A model generated the notes under the pieces. That model was not told where the DNA came from. It ran no database searches and saw nothing but the letters and a program-made list of their open reading frames with translations. Below, in pieces: positions 17,186-27,099 of a stretch of DNA of 64,000 bases. Both the position numbers and the translations under genes were made by a program. Position 1 is the first letter of the stretch; every line of letters begins with the position of its first letter. Origin of the DNA: JADKFD01 sp050250665 (lineage in GTDB: Bacteria > Pseudomonadota > Gammaproteobacteria > Xanthomonadales > SZUA-5); contig JBFWOF010000013.1 in assembly GCA_050250665.1 (NCBI GenBank), forward strand, positions 52,271 through 116,270, written 5' to 3'.

Positions 17186-17360
17186 CAGAAGCAGGACGCA
17201 AAGGACGCGATGGAAAAGCAGAAAGGACGCAGAGGACAGCAAGACCCTCAGGGGGGTACTGCAAGGCAAGGCCTCCGTCGGCGCGCAGTCCCCACCATCG
17301 TCTCCTTGCTTGCTCTTCTTTCTGCTTTTCCTTCGCGTCCTTGGCGTCCCGCTCTCTACT
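17186..17360. repeat. imperfect palindrome with GGACGC-rich arms between lgt and an rRNA methyltransferase gene
   Basis: Left arm about 17189-17235 (GCAGGACGCAAAGGACGCGATGG...) and right arm about 17315-17358 (CTGCTTTTCCTTCGCGTCCTTGGCGTCC) are near reverse complements. They occupy most of the gap 17054-17379; nothing else is recognisable there. Confidence 0.7.
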
Positions 17361-17379
17361 CCAAGACTGCAGCGCGCGC

Positions 17380-18573
17380 TCATGGCCGCCGCACTTCCGC
17401 CAGGAATCCCTTCAGATATTCGGTTTCGGGCATGCCCGGGTGGATCGGGTGATCGGCCGATTGCGCCAGGCGCCTGAGTACGCGCAGACGCACGCCGAGT
17501 GCACAGGCGGCACGGTTCAGGGCATCGAGCAGGGCATCGGCGCTGAAGTGATGCGAACAGGAGCAGCTGACGATCAGGCCACCGTCGTTGACCAGCTTCA
17601 GCGCGGCTTCGTTGATGCGCCGGTAGGCCAGCGTGCCGGCCTCGGCATCCTTCTTGCGCTTGATGAAGGCCGGTGGATCCACCACCACGACATCGAAGCG
17701 TTCGCCGGCATCCCGCAACTGCCTGCAGGCATCGAAGGCATCCGCGTCCAGCACCGACACCCGATCGCCGACGCCACTGGCCTCGGCATTGCGCTGCACC
17801 GCTTCCAGCGCGGCGCCGGAACTGTCGACGCACAACGCCGAAAGGGCGCCGTGAGCGGCACTGCACACGCCCCAACCGCCGCCATAACTGAACAGATCGA
17901 GCACGCGCGCGCCGTTCACGAAGGGCATCAGCGCCGCGCGATTGTCGCGCTGGTCGAAGAACCAGCCGGTCTTCTGTCCGGAGATGGGTGAAATGCCGAA
18001 GCGCGCGCCGTTCTCTTCGATCCAGACCGGCTCGACAACCTCACCAAAAGCTACGCCAACTTCGCGCGGCAGGCCTTCCAGCTCACGTCCGGCCGCATCG
18101 TTGCGCCACACCAGCGCCTCGACGCCTTCGATCCGACGCAGCTCATCGGCGATCTCGTCCGCAAGGACGGCCATGCCCGCCGTACCCAGCTGCGCCGACA
18201 GCAGCGGCCCATAGCGATCGACCACCAGACCCGGCAGGCCATCACTCTCACCGAAGATCAGCCGGCCGGCCTGAGGGACGCCCAGGCGCTGACGCAAGGC
18301 CAGCGCGCCCTGAATACGCCGGCGCAGCCAGGCACGCACTTCAAAGCCGTCGGAGGGCGCGTGCAGCAATCGACCGGCAATCAGCACATTGGGATTGACG
18401 TAGGCCGTACCCAGACTGCGGCCCTTGGCCGTGATCAGTTCGACCCGTTGCCCAGCCTGCAGACCCAGCGCCCCCAGCTTGCCCTCGAACTCATTGGCGT
18501 AGACCCAGGAATGTCCCAGACGCAAACGACGTTCGGCTTCAGGTTTGAGGCGCAGGCTGCGCAGAGCGGACAT
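17380..18573 (-). CDS. class I SAM-dependent rRNA cytosine methyltransferase, RlmI type
   Basis: Start ATG 18573 gives 397 residues and the normal RlmI N-terminus; an upstream ATG at 18663 adds 30 Pro/Arg-rich residues with no support. A PUA-like domain (about 1-75, including HSWVYANEFEG) is followed by the central SGQKTGWFFDQRDNR segment and a Rossmann methyltransferase domain with VLDLFSYGGGWG. VVVDPPAFIKRKKD and CSCSHHF carry the m5C-type catalytic residues. RlmI makes m5C1962 in 23S rRNA. The family is clear; the exact target base is inferred. Confidence 0.9.
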   Translation of the reverse strand: MSALRSLRLKPEAERRLRLGHSWVYANEFEGKLGALGLQAGQRVELITAKGRSLGTAYVNPNVLIAGRLLHAPSDGFEVRAWLRRRIQGALALRQRLGVPQAGRLIFGESDGLPGLVVDRYGPLLSAQLGTAGMAVLADEIADELRRIEGVEALVWRNDAAGRELEGLPREVGVAFGEVVEPVWIEENGARFGISPISGQKTGWFFDQRDNRAALMPFVNGARVLDLFSYGGGWGVCSAAHGALSALCVDSSGAALEAVQRNAEASGVGDRVSVLDADAFDACRQLRDAGERFDVVVVDPPAFIKRKKDAEAGTLAYRRINEAALKLVNDGGLIVSCSCSHHFSADALLDALNRAACALGVRLRVLRRLAQSADHPIHPGMPETEYLKGFLAEVRRP

Positions 18574-18977
18574 GGACTGGGCCTTGAGCGGTGGGAAGAC
18601 GCATCCTAGCCGGATGCGGCGGATGGCGGGGCGCGGAAACGGGGCACGGGGCACGGGAAACACTCACATCCATGGGTAGCCAGCCGGGCCGGAGTTTTGG
18701 CGGTTGCGCAGCTTTGCCTGTGGGAGCGGACTCTGTCCGCGATCGCCCGCCCGGCCTGCACCGGCTCCGCGGAGGGCCGCGCGCCAGCGCGGCGGCTCCT
18801 GAGCTTCGGCAACGGCAAGAGCGGCGCCGCAGCGCGGCGCCCTCCAGAAAAGCCGCACGGCCAGTCGCGACGGGACACAACAAGCCCCAGCCCGCAGTGC
18901 ATACGTTTGCACGCGCCGGCACGGCGCGCTCAGGCTTTTACACTCTCGTGCAGTTGTCCAGGACACTGCACCCGGCC
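18574..18977. repeat. 404-bp gap with heptamer and GTGGGAGCGGA repeats
   Basis: It contains GGGGCAC units at about 18637-18656 and a GTGGGAGCGGACTCTGTCCGCGAT copy at about 18718-18745. The remainder is GC-rich, without a convincing frame. The promoter of the amylase gene must lie in the last 200 bases, but no clear -35/-10 pair was seen. Confidence 0.6.
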
Positions 18978-20384
18978 ATGAACACGCCCCTGATCCGACT
19001 GCTGCTGTTGCTGGTCGCGCTGCTCGGCGCTCGCGCCAGCAGCGCCGAAGTCATGCTGCATGCCTTCAACTGGCGCTATGCCGACGTCGCCGCTCAGGCT
19101 TCGCTGATCAAGGCTCAGGGCTATGCCAGCGTGCTGGTGTCACCGCCGCTAAGGTCCGAGGGCAACGCCTGGTGGGCGCGCTATCAGCCACAGGATTTTC
19201 GGCTGATCGACAATCCGCTCGGCAATACCGAGGACTTCCGCGCCATGTCCGAGCAGCTGGCGGCGGTCGGCCTGCGCCTGTATGCCGACATCGTCATCAA
19301 CCACATGGCCAACGAGGCCGGGCAAAGACCGGATCTGAACTATCCCGGATCGCGGGTGCTGGCGGTCTATGCATCCAGTCCGGCCTATTTCGAGCGCCAG
19401 CGTCTGTTCGGTGATCTGGCTGTCAATCTGTATTCGGGCAACGACTTCCACGAAGCGCGCTGCATCCAGGATTACAACAATGTCTTCCAGGTGCAGAACT
19501 GGCGCCTGTGCGGCGGTGGCGGCGATCCTGGACTGCCTGACCTCGGCGACGGCAATACTGCCGTGGCAGGTCAACGCAGCTACCTGCGGGCACTGAAGAC
19601 TCTGGGTGTCAGCGGCTTTCGCATCGATGCCGCCAAGCACATGACGCTCAAGCAGCTGGCCCGGATCTTCACCCCGGACATTACCGACGGCATGCTGATC
19701 TTCGGCGAACTGATCACCGGCGGTGGCGTCGGCAACATCGAATACGAGCGCTTTCTGGCGCCCTGGCTGGCCCAGACCGGGCACAGCGCCTATGACTTCC
19801 CGCTGCATGCCGGCTTGCGCCAGGGCTTCGGTTTCGGCGGTGATCTGGCCATTCTGGCTGATCCTGTGCGCGACGGTCAGGCGCTACCCGATGGTCGTGC
19901 GATCACCTTCACGCTGACCCATGACATGCCCAACAACGCGGGCTTTCGCGGCCTGCTGCTGGACCCCGTCGATGAGACGCTGGCCTACGCCTATTTGCTG
20001 GGACGCGCCGGCGGAATACCGATGGTCTATAGCGATCACAACGAGAGCGGTGACGGCCGCTGGATCGACGCGTACCAGCGTGCCGATCTCGCGGCAATGA
20101 TCGACTTCCACAATCGCAGCGCCGGCAGCGATATGCGCATGCTGGCAGCTGGATCCTGCTTCCTGTTGTTTCGCCGCGGGGTCATCGGCGTGGTCGGCAT
20201 CAACAAGTGCGGCAACGCCATTGACGTCGATCTGGACCTTTCTGCCGAAAAACTCCTGGGGCAGCGGGATTACCGTGATCTGCTGAGCGGCCAACTGCTG
20301 CGCATCGATCGTCCTGACTTCCGCGTCAATCTGCCGCCACGCAGCGCACGCATGTGGATGCTTCAGGACAATCCGCTTCGCTAG
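18978..20384 (+). CDS. secreted GH13 alpha-amylase
   Basis: ATG 18978 gives a 468-residue preprotein with a clear signal peptide (about 1-24, cut near SSA-EV). GH13 regions are visible: I, DIVINHM; II, GFRIDAAKH with nucleophile Asp217; III, IFGEL with acid/base Glu244; IV, THDMPNN with Asp316, a variant of the usual NHD. The YNNVFQVQNWRLCG and LPDLGDGN stretches fit bacterial alpha-amylases that cut alpha-1,4 glucans. It acts in the periplasm or outside the cell. The frame upstream to 18591 is an artefact of GC-rich DNA. The next gene starts 139 bases downstream. Confidence 0.88.
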   Translation: MNTPLIRLLLLLVALLGARASSAEVMLHAFNWRYADVAAQASLIKAQGYASVLVSPPLRSEGNAWWARYQPQDFRLIDNPLGNTEDFRAMSEQLAAVGLRLYADIVINHMANEAGQRPDLNYPGSRVLAVYASSPAYFERQRLFGDLAVNLYSGNDFHEARCIQDYNNVFQVQNWRLCGGGGDPGLPDLGDGNTAVAGQRSYLRALKTLGVSGFRIDAAKHMTLKQLARIFTPDITDGMLIFGELITGGGVGNIEYERFLAPWLAQTGHSAYDFPLHAGLRQGFGFGGDLAILADPVRDGQALPDGRAITFTLTHDMPNNAGFRGLLLDPVDETLAYAYLLGRAGGIPMVYSDHNESGDGRWIDAYQRADLAAMIDFHNRSAGSDMRMLAAGSCFLLFRRGVIGVVGINKCGNAIDVDLDLSAEKLLGQRDYRDLLSGQLLRIDRPDFRVNLPPRSARMWMLQDNPLR

Positions 20385-20523
20385 TGTGGTGTTACGCACC
20401 ACACCAGGCTGGGTCCTGGATGAGGCAGCGACAAGATCGCTGCACGGCCCTACTCTGCAGCCAATCGCCAATCGACGCGCTCAGGGTGAAAAAAACCGCA
20501 GCGACCAAGTACACTTCTGGCCG

Positions 20524-22716
20524 ATGCTGACCCAGCGCGCCAACGTCCTGCGTTTCCTCATCTACGTCACGCTCTACGTGGTGGCGGCGGAATTCTCGGT
20601 GGTGTTCGTTTCCCTGCCCACCGATGTCACCCTGATCTGGCCATCGGCCGGTCTGGCATACGCGGTCTTGCTGTTTCATGGTCCACGCTGGTGGCCGATC
20701 ATTCCTTGCGGCATCGCACTCACCCATCTGCTGATCTCGCCGGTACCGTGGCTGTTCTTTCCCTTTTCACTGGCCAGCAATACCGTGGCCACCCTCACCG
20801 CGGTCTACCTGGTCCGACGCCTGGCTGGGCCGGAACTGATCACACTCAGGGTCACCAACGGCTTTCTGATGCTGGCCGGCGGTGTTCTGGCTGCCCTTCT
20901 GAGCGCGGCCATTGGTGTTTGCGGCATGCTGCTGGCCGGCATGATTGCACCAGAGGATTTCGGACCGGCCCTGGGCAAATGGACCGCCGGCGATGTGTTC
21001 GGCATCGTCGCCGTGACCCCGCTGACCCTGATGGTGCTGCGTTCGCTGGAGCGCGGCAGCTGGACTGAAGTGGCGCTGGACTTCGCCGGCCGCAGCGAAA
21101 AGCTGATCTGGTTTGCGGCCAGCATTTCGGGCATGGCTCTGGTGACGCAGGCCAGCGCTGCCAGTCCGGCCTATGCGCTGGGCCTGAGCTCACTGCCGCT
21201 GACCCTGCTGCTGTGGAGCGCGCTGCGTTTCGAGCCGATCTTCACGGCGGCCGCCACGATGGGCTTTGCCTTTGTCGTGGTCACGCTGATCGGACTCAAT
21301 GTCGGCGGATTCCGTGCGCCCGAGAGTCTGCTCGAAACCTTCATCCTGCTGTCCTTGCTGAGCGTGATCGCGATCGTTCCGCAGCTGGTGTCGGTGGCCA
21401 ACTTCCGCATGCGTACCAGTGCCTTCGACATGCTCCAGCGTGCACGCACCGACCGGCTCACCGGATTGCGCAGTCGGACCGCCTTCGAGGAGACGCTGGC
21501 ACGGGCGCTGTCCGAACGGCCGGAAATCGGTCGCGGTGGCGCCATCGCCTACGTCGACCTCGACCAGTTCAAGCTGGTCAATGACCTCGCCAGCCACGCT
21601 GCAGGGGATCAGGCCATTCGCCAGTTGGCCAGCGTGATGCGCGCCAAGCTTGATGACGATGTGTTTCTGGCGCGCCTGGGCGCTGACGAATTCGGCGTGA
21701 TCTGGGAAGACGCGCGCCTGGAGCGCGCATCGGCCGATACCGAGAAGCTGCGCCTGGCCATTTCCGAGTTTCGCTTCGCCTGGGAAGATCACGTCTTCGC
21801 CCTGACCGCCAGCATCGGCCTGGTGCCCTTTCCCAGCCGCCGCGCCAGCGTGGCAGAGTTGCTGGCGCAGGCCGATACCGCCTGCTATGCCGCCAAGGAA
21901 CTGGGCGGTAACCAGACTCAGCTGCAGTCGCCCGACAACGCCGCCGTACTCGAGCGCACCGAAAGCATGGGCTGGGTGGTGCGCATCAACGCCGCTTTCG
22001 AAAACGATCTGTTCGAACTCTACGGCCAGCGCATCCTGTCCTTTGAATCCCAGGATTTCGAGACCTTCGAGATATTGTTGCGGCTGCGCGACGGCCACAA
22101 CGAACCGCTGCTGCCGGGTCGATTCATTCCTGCCGCAGAGCGCTTCGGGATGCTGGCGCGCATCGACCGCCACGTCATCGATCGCAGTCTGCGCTGGCTG
22201 GAGTCTGATCCCAGAGCCAGCCGTATGCACCTCAATATCAATCTGTCGGCGTCGACCTTGGCTGATGCCGATTTTGCCGCATTCCTCAGCCGGCGCCTCA
22301 AGGGCAGCAACGTCGATCCGGCGCAGATCTGCCTGGAAATCACCGAGACCAGCGCAGTGCGCGACCTCGATCGTGCCCGCCAACTGATCGCCCAGTTCAA
22401 GTCCATGGGCGTGCGCTTCGCACTCGATGATTTCGGCACCGGATTCTGCTCCTTCGCCTATCTGCGTGATCTTGATGTCGACGTGTTCAAGATCGACGGC
22501 AGCTTTGTCCGCGATGTCGACAGCAATGAGCTGTCACTGGCCATCGTCAAGTCCATCGTCGAGATCGCGCGGGTGCTGGGCAAGCGCACGGTGGCGGAAT
22601 CGGTGGAGAATTCGCGCCTGAGCCCGATCCTGCAACAACTGGGCGTCGACGCCGTGCAGGGCTATGCCTTCCACCGCCCTGAACCGCTGCGGCTGCTGCT
22701 GGCATCGGCGGCGTAA
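20524..22716 (+). CDS. MASE1-GGDEF-EAL cyclic-di-GMP signalling protein
   Basis: From ATG 20524 the product is 730 residues. Residues 1-290 form a MASE1 sensor with about eight membrane helices (LIWPSAGLAYA is typical). The GGDEF domain follows, but its signature is GADEF at 386-390, so the second Gly is Ala. The EAL domain has FEILLRLRD in place of EAL-LR, yet keeps Asn (NINLS), Glu (LEITET), the Asp pair (LDDFGTG), Lys (FKIDGSFV), AESVE and the final QGYAFHRP. Phosphodiesterase activity is therefore plausible; cyclase activity is doubtful. A longer frame to 20386 exists but lacks a good start. Confidence 0.9.
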   Translation: MLTQRANVLRFLIYVTLYVVAAEFSVVFVSLPTDVTLIWPSAGLAYAVLLFHGPRWWPIIPCGIALTHLLISPVPWLFFPFSLASNTVATLTAVYLVRRLAGPELITLRVTNGFLMLAGGVLAALLSAAIGVCGMLLAGMIAPEDFGPALGKWTAGDVFGIVAVTPLTLMVLRSLERGSWTEVALDFAGRSEKLIWFAASISGMALVTQASAASPAYALGLSSLPLTLLLWSALRFEPIFTAAATMGFAFVVVTLIGLNVGGFRAPESLLETFILLSLLSVIAIVPQLVSVANFRMRTSAFDMLQRARTDRLTGLRSRTAFEETLARALSERPEIGRGGAIAYVDLDQFKLVNDLASHAAGDQAIRQLASVMRAKLDDDVFLARLGADEFGVIWEDARLERASADTEKLRLAISEFRFAWEDHVFALTASIGLVPFPSRRASVAELLAQADTACYAAKELGGNQTQLQSPDNAAVLERTESMGWVVRINAAFENDLFELYGQRILSFESQDFETFEILLRLRDGHNEPLLPGRFIPAAERFGMLARIDRHVIDRSLRWLESDPRASRMHLNINLSASTLADADFAAFLSRRLKGSNVDPAQICLEITETSAVRDLDRARQLIAQFKSMGVRFALDDFGTGFCSFAYLRDLDVDVFKIDGSFVRDVDSNELSLAIVKSIVEIARVLGKRTVAESVENSRLSPILQQLGVDAVQGYAFHRPEPLRLLLASAA

Positions 22717-23058
22717 AGCGGGGGCACGGGGCACGGGGAAGCGAAAGGCCGGCGTCATTGCGAGGAACGGAGTGACGAAGCAATCCAGGAACTTGCTGGC
22801 GTGGTTCTGGATTGCCTCGCTGTGCTCTCCATGAACCCGTGGCCTAACGTGTTGACTTGTGGTCGTTGACGTAGGTTGGGCTAAGCGCAGCGTGCCCAAC
22901 ACCGGCGTCCATTGTTGGGCACGCTGCGCTTAGCCCAACCTACGGCTCATGGCCCGTGGGCAGTTTCGCGGCGGGACCGGTGGCTCGCAATGACGCCGGT
23001 GCTGGGCTCTCGCCACTGCCGCCGGAACTCTGCGCCCCCTGCCCTGCCTAAGCGACGA
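22717..23058. repeat. repeat-rich gap with a near-perfect 75-bp palindrome
   Basis: It contains GGGGCAC units (about 22722-22737), a degraded CGTCATTGCGAGGAACGG element (22755-22810), and a palindrome at 22870-22944 whose arms CGTAGGTTGGGCTAAGCGCA and the reverse complement flank a short loop. The last is a very widespread proteobacterial REP-like sequence and would form a strong hairpin. Confidence 0.85.
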
Positions 23059-24174
23059 ATGACTGCCCACCACGCCAACCCTGATCTGCTCGCCGCCCGT
23101 TTCGAGCGGTTGAACCTGATTGCCGCATGGCGGGCGCGGCTGGATGAGCTGCTGTTCCAGATTCTGGCGATTCTGGCCTTCGTGGCTTTCGGCCTGTGGC
23201 TGATGGACGGCTGGTGGAAGCCCTTGCTGAGCGACCAGGCACCCTGGGCGCAGGCCTGGCCTGCCGCAATGCTGGGCACGCTGGCCTGTATCGGATTTCT
23301 GATGCAGGCGCGCCAGTTGCACGCGCGGTTGCTCGAGCGGCATCAGGGCGACTGGCTCAGCACCCTGCCTGTGACCGAAGCCGAGCGCCGCCACGCCCGA
23401 GCCCGCCAACGCGCACCGCGCCTGCTGATTCTCGGACTGGCGGCGATGATGCTGTTGCTGTGGGCCAGTTGGCGCAGTCCCGATCACGGTTCGCAGCTGT
23501 GCCTCGCATTGGCATTGGGGATTTCCGCTGGCGCACTGGCCGGGGCATGGATTCCAATTGGAACCGCTGGCCCCCGGTCCGCGCCCGCTGCGGCAACACG
23601 CCAGTCCCTGCCGGTGCCCGACTCGGTGTCAGGTCTGCCACTGCTCGGCGCGGCACTGGAACCGGCGGCAGCGCGACTGCCGAAAACGGCACCGTGGATC
23701 GGCGGCAGTTTTCTGCTGTTTCCGCCATCCATCCCCGTGATCGCCCTGCTGGCGCTGCTGGTGCTGCTGAGCACCCTGTCGCTGCTGATCGACCTGGTCT
23801 CGCACTGGCGCGCGCGCTATCTGATCGACGCCCAGTGGCTGGCCGCCGAGGCACTCACACCGCGGCGTCTGTTCGCGGCCTATCTGCCGCCACTGCTGAA
23901 GCGCACGGCGATAGCCGCTGCTGTCGTCTGCGCCTGCCTGCATGCCATCGGCGCGCCGCTGCTGATGACGCTGCTCGTGGGCATCAGCCTCATCGCGGCC
24001 GTGGCCGATGCCGTGCTTTGCGGATTTGCCACGCGACTGCAGCCGCGGCGCTACCCGCTGCTGCTGATGTTGCATGCCGTACTCGTGGTGGCCTGCCTGC
24101 AGGTCTTGCCGCCAGCGGCACCGATCGTGTTGCTGGGATGCGCGATCAGCGCCTGGCGCAGGGGAAATGCATGA
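23059..24174 (+). CDS. multi-pass membrane protein, probable ABC transporter permease subunit
   Basis: Start ATG 23059 (MTAHHANPDLL) gives 371 residues; the upstream frame from 22912 runs through a palindrome and is unlikely. About eight hydrophobic segments are present, with no known motif. Its stop overlaps the start of an ABC ATPase gene (ATGA at 24171-24174), so it is very probably the membrane half of that exporter. It resembles ABC-2-like permeases with a cytoplasmic N-terminus only in general layout. Substrate unknown. Confidence 0.7.
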   Translation: MTAHHANPDLLAARFERLNLIAAWRARLDELLFQILAILAFVAFGLWLMDGWWKPLLSDQAPWAQAWPAAMLGTLACIGFLMQARQLHARLLERHQGDWLSTLPVTEAERRHARARQRAPRLLILGLAAMMLLLWASWRSPDHGSQLCLALALGISAGALAGAWIPIGTAGPRSAPAAATRQSLPVPDSVSGLPLLGAALEPAAARLPKTAPWIGGSFLLFPPSIPVIALLALLVLLSTLSLLIDLVSHWRARYLIDAQWLAAEALTPRRLFAAYLPPLLKRTAIAAAVVCACLHAIGAPLLMTLLVGISLIAAVADAVLCGFATRLQPRRYPLLLMLHAVLVVACLQVLPPAAPIVLLGCAISAWRRGNA

Positions 24175-24914
24175 ACACCGACATCCTTCTGGAGGTTACC
24201 GGACTGACCCTCGCCTATGGCAATCAGCCCGTGCTGCGCGGCGTCGATCTCGCCATCCGGCGCGGCCAGCTGATGGGCCTGGTGGGACCGAACGGCTCGG
24301 GAAAGACCAGCCTGATCCGTGCCATCACCGGCTTGCTGATGCCCGGTTCCGGTCAGGTTCGGATCACCGGCATCGACCTGGCCACCGATGCCCTCAAGGC
24401 GAAAGCGGGCTTTGGCTATGCCCCCGATCCCGCACGCTTGCCGCTGTCGCTGACCGGTCGCCAGTCGCTGTCGGTGGTGGCTGCCGCGCGGGGCTTGCCC
24501 GAGCCGCCGGCAGACCTGCTGGAACTGGCCGAGCGCCTCGGCGCCATACCCTGGATCGACCGCCGCATCGAAAGCTATTCGCTGGGCACGCGGCAGAAAT
24601 TCGCGATCCTGATGGCGCTGACCGGCGATCCGCCGCTGCTGATCCTGGACGAGGTCATGAACGGACTCGATCCGATCTCCAGCCACGAGCTGAAGCTGGA
24701 ACTGATCGACCGTTGCGAGCGCCGGCGCTGCGGCGTGCTGCTGGCCACCCACGGCCTGGAAATCGCACCCACGCTGCTGACCGATGCCGTGCTGCTGCAT
24801 GAGGGCCGTATCCGCCACCGCTGGGGAGCAGAAGAACTCGGCGCCTGGCGCCACGGCGATCCCGGCGCCTTCGAACGCGCCGTGGTGGCGGCGCTGCGCA
24901 GCGATCTGGTGTAG
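24171..24914 (+). CDS. ABC transporter ATP-binding protein
   Basis: The 247-residue ATPase overlaps the preceding permease gene by four bases. Walker A is GPNGSGKT at 39-46 and Walker B is LLILDEV followed by MNGLDP. The ABC signature is a variant, YSLGTRQK in place of LSGGQ, as in the CcmA/NatA exporter subgroup. The switch His is in LATHG. With the membrane protein it should form an exporter of unknown substrate. Confidence 0.87.
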   Translation: MNTDILLEVTGLTLAYGNQPVLRGVDLAIRRGQLMGLVGPNGSGKTSLIRAITGLLMPGSGQVRITGIDLATDALKAKAGFGYAPDPARLPLSLTGRQSLSVVAAARGLPEPPADLLELAERLGAIPWIDRRIESYSLGTRQKFAILMALTGDPPLLILDEVMNGLDPISSHELKLELIDRCERRRCGVLLATHGLEIAPTLLTDAVLLHEGRIRHRWGAEELGAWRHGDPGAFERAVVAALRSDLV

Positions 24915-25335
24915 GAGCGCCCTCGCGGCGCGACCGTCATGCTCGTGTAGGAGCGCCCTCGCGGCGCGACCGTCAGTATCCGGCCGCCCTGGTGTGGGCC
25001 CTTGGCGAATTGTCGCCAGTAGCTGAACGCGGAGAACGCTGAGTTACGCAGAGAACACGGAGACAGGCCAAACAGATCAGGAGAGCATTTTCTCTGCATC
25101 CTCTGCGGCCCTCTGCGTTCTCCGCGTTGGCGCTTCTGGTCCCACGACCTTGGGCATCATTCATCAGTGCCGCGAACCCGTGGCTGCTGGTCGCGACGCA
25201 AGGTCGCTCCTACCCAAAGGCCGATCCTTGCTGCTCTCAAGCAACTTGTAGCCCGGCCAAGTGCAGCGCACCTGGGGCAAGCAGACATGGTGGTCGCAAG
25301 GCGCGGTCCCCGGGTGCGCTGCGCTTGGCCGGGCT
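24909..25335. repeat. 461-bp gap with four repeat types
   Basis: Two tandem 36-base copies of GTGTAGGAGCGCCCTCGCGG occur at 24909-24975. An imperfect GCGGAGAACGC palindrome lies at about 25025-25128. A GGTCGCGACGCAAGGTCGCTCCTAC repeat (also at 15061-15089) is at 25189-25213. A palindrome with arms AGCCCGGCCAAGTGCAGCGCACC and its near reverse complement spans 25250-25335. No gene is present. Confidence 0.8.
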
Positions 25336-25375
25336 GCTGGTTTCCCGAGCCGCCCGAAAGCTCTAGTCTGGTCGG

Positions 25376-26314
25376 ATGAATCCGATCCTGCGCATTTCCG
25401 ACCTCAGCAAGACCTACACCTCCGGCGTTCAGGCGCTGAGGCCGATCAATCTTGATGTGCACAAGGGCGAGATCTTTGCCTTGCTCGGGCCCAATGGCGC
25501 CGGCAAGACCACCTTGATCAGCATTGTCTGCGGCATCGTCACCGCCAGCACCGGCAGTGTCACCGTCGACGGCTACGACCACGCCCGCGACTACCGCGAG
25601 GCGCGGGTGCGCATCGGCCTGGTGCCGCAGGAACTGGCCACCGACATGTTCGAGACACCGCTGGCCACGGTCAGTTTCACGCGCGGCCTGTTCGGGCTGC
25701 CGCCGCGGCCGGACTACGTCGAAAAAGTGTTGCGTGATCTGTCGCTGTGGGACAAGCGCAAGGCGCGCATCCAGACGCTGTCCGGCGGCATGAAACGCCG
25801 GGTCATGATCGCCAAGGCGCTGGCGCACGAACCCAGCGTGCTGTTCCTGGATGAACCGACCGCCGGTGTCGATGTCGAGCTGCGTCGTGACATGTGGGCG
25901 CTGGTGCGCGGCCTGCGCGAACAGGGTGTCACCATCATCCTGACCACGCATTACATCGAGGAAGCCGAGGAAATGGCCGATCGCATCGGCGTGATCAGCA
26001 AGGGCGAGCTGATTCTGGTCGAGGACAAGTCGCAGCTGATGCGCAAGCTCGGCAGCAAGACCCTGACCCTGCATCTGCCCGAAGCCTTGAGCGCGATCCC
26101 GCCGGAACTGGCGGAATGGAATCTGACGCTCAGGGGCGATGGCTTCGAACTGGAATACCGCTTCGACATCCACGACGAACACACTGGCATTCCGCGCCTG
26201 CTCAGACGCATGGCCGAACTCGGCATCAGCTTCCGTGATCTGAACACCGAACAGAGCTCGCTGGAAGACATCTTCGTCAGCCTGACCAGCGAGCGCGACG
26301 GGGTGTCGGCATGA
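25376..26314 (+). CDS. ABC-2 type exporter ATP-binding protein, YadG-like
   Basis: The 312-residue ATPase has Walker A GPNGAGKT (38-45), signature LSGGMKRR, Walker B VLFLDEPTAGVD and switch His in LTTHYIEEAE. The C-terminal 80 residues form the extra domain typical of DrrA/YadG-type exporters. Its stop overlaps the start of the permease gene (ATGA), so the pair is translationally coupled. Size and order match E. coli yadG-yadH. The exported substrate is unknown. Confidence 0.9.
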   Translation: MNPILRISDLSKTYTSGVQALRPINLDVHKGEIFALLGPNGAGKTTLISIVCGIVTASTGSVTVDGYDHARDYREARVRIGLVPQELATDMFETPLATVSFTRGLFGLPPRPDYVEKVLRDLSLWDKRKARIQTLSGGMKRRVMIAKALAHEPSVLFLDEPTAGVDVELRRDMWALVRGLREQGVTIILTTHYIEEAEEMADRIGVISKGELILVEDKSQLMRKLGSKTLTLHLPEALSAIPPELAEWNLTLRGDGFELEYRFDIHDEHTGIPRLLRRMAELGISFRDLNTEQSSLEDIFVSLTSERDGVSA

Positions 26315-27099
26315 GCACTCCAGCACGCGTACCTGCCTTCAACGCCCGTGGCGTCTGGGCGATCTACCATTTCGAGATCTCGCGCTTCATGCGCACGCTG
26401 GGCCAGAGTCTGCTGACGCCGGTGATCACCACGTCGCTGTATTTCGTGGTCTTCGGGGCCGCCATCGGCTCGCGCATGGGCGAGGTCGATGGCGTCAGCT
26501 ACGGCGCCTTCATCGTCCCCGGCCTGATCATGCTGTCGGTGTTGACCGAGAGCATCAACAACGCCTCCTTCGGCATCCATTTCCCACGCTGGACCGGCAC
26601 GATCTACGAACTGCTGTCGGCGCCGGTCTCGCCCTTCGAGATCGTGCTCGGCTATGTCGGCGCCGCGGCCACCAAATCGGTGATTCTGGGACTGGTGATC
26701 TTCGCCACCGCGCATCTGTTCGTGCCGATCGACGTGGCTCACCCGCTGTGGATGATGTCTTTTCTGGTGCTGACCGCCACCACCTTCTGCCTGTTCGGCT
26801 TCATCACCGGGATCTGGGCGCAGAACTGGGAACAGCTGCAGGTGATTCCGATGCTGATCGTGACCCCGCTGACCTTTCTCGGCGGCGCCTTCTATTCCAT
26901 CGACATGCTCCCCGGCGCCTGGAAGACCGTGGCCCTGTTCAACCCCATCGTCTATCTGGTCAGCGGTTTCCGCTGGAGTTTCTATGGCAGCGCCGATGTC
27001 GCCGTGGGCGTCAGTCTGGCCGCCACCTGCGGCTTCTTTGCGCTGTGCCTGGTGATTGTCTGGTGGATCTTCCGCACCGGATATCGGCTGAAGCAGTAA
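26311..27099 (+). CDS. ABC-2 type permease, YadH-like
   Basis: The 262-residue protein has six predicted membrane helices and the ABC-2 permease pattern, including SYGAFIVPGLIML, the RWTGTIYELLSAPVSPFEIVLGY coupling region and the TFLGGAFYSIDMLP turn. It forms the transmembrane part of the exporter encoded with the preceding ATPase. No other gene follows closely: the next is 248 bases away. Confidence 0.9.
   Translation: MSTPARVPAFNARGVWAIYHFEISRFMRTLGQSLLTPVITTSLYFVVFGAAIGSRMGEVDGVSYGAFIVPGLIMLSVLTESINNASFGIHFPRWTGTIYELLSAPVSPFEIVLGYVGAAATKSVILGLVIFATAHLFVPIDVAHPLWMMSFLVLTATTFCLFGFITGIWAQNWEQLQVIPMLIVTPLTFLGGAFYSIDMLPGAWKTVALFNPIVYLVSGFRWSFYGSADVAVGVSLAATCGFFALCLVIVWWIFRTGYRLKQ

Noticed and set aside
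22912..23058. N-terminal extension of the permease gene
   Set aside because: The extension is encoded by a dispersed palindrome; ATG 23059 starts a normal protein.
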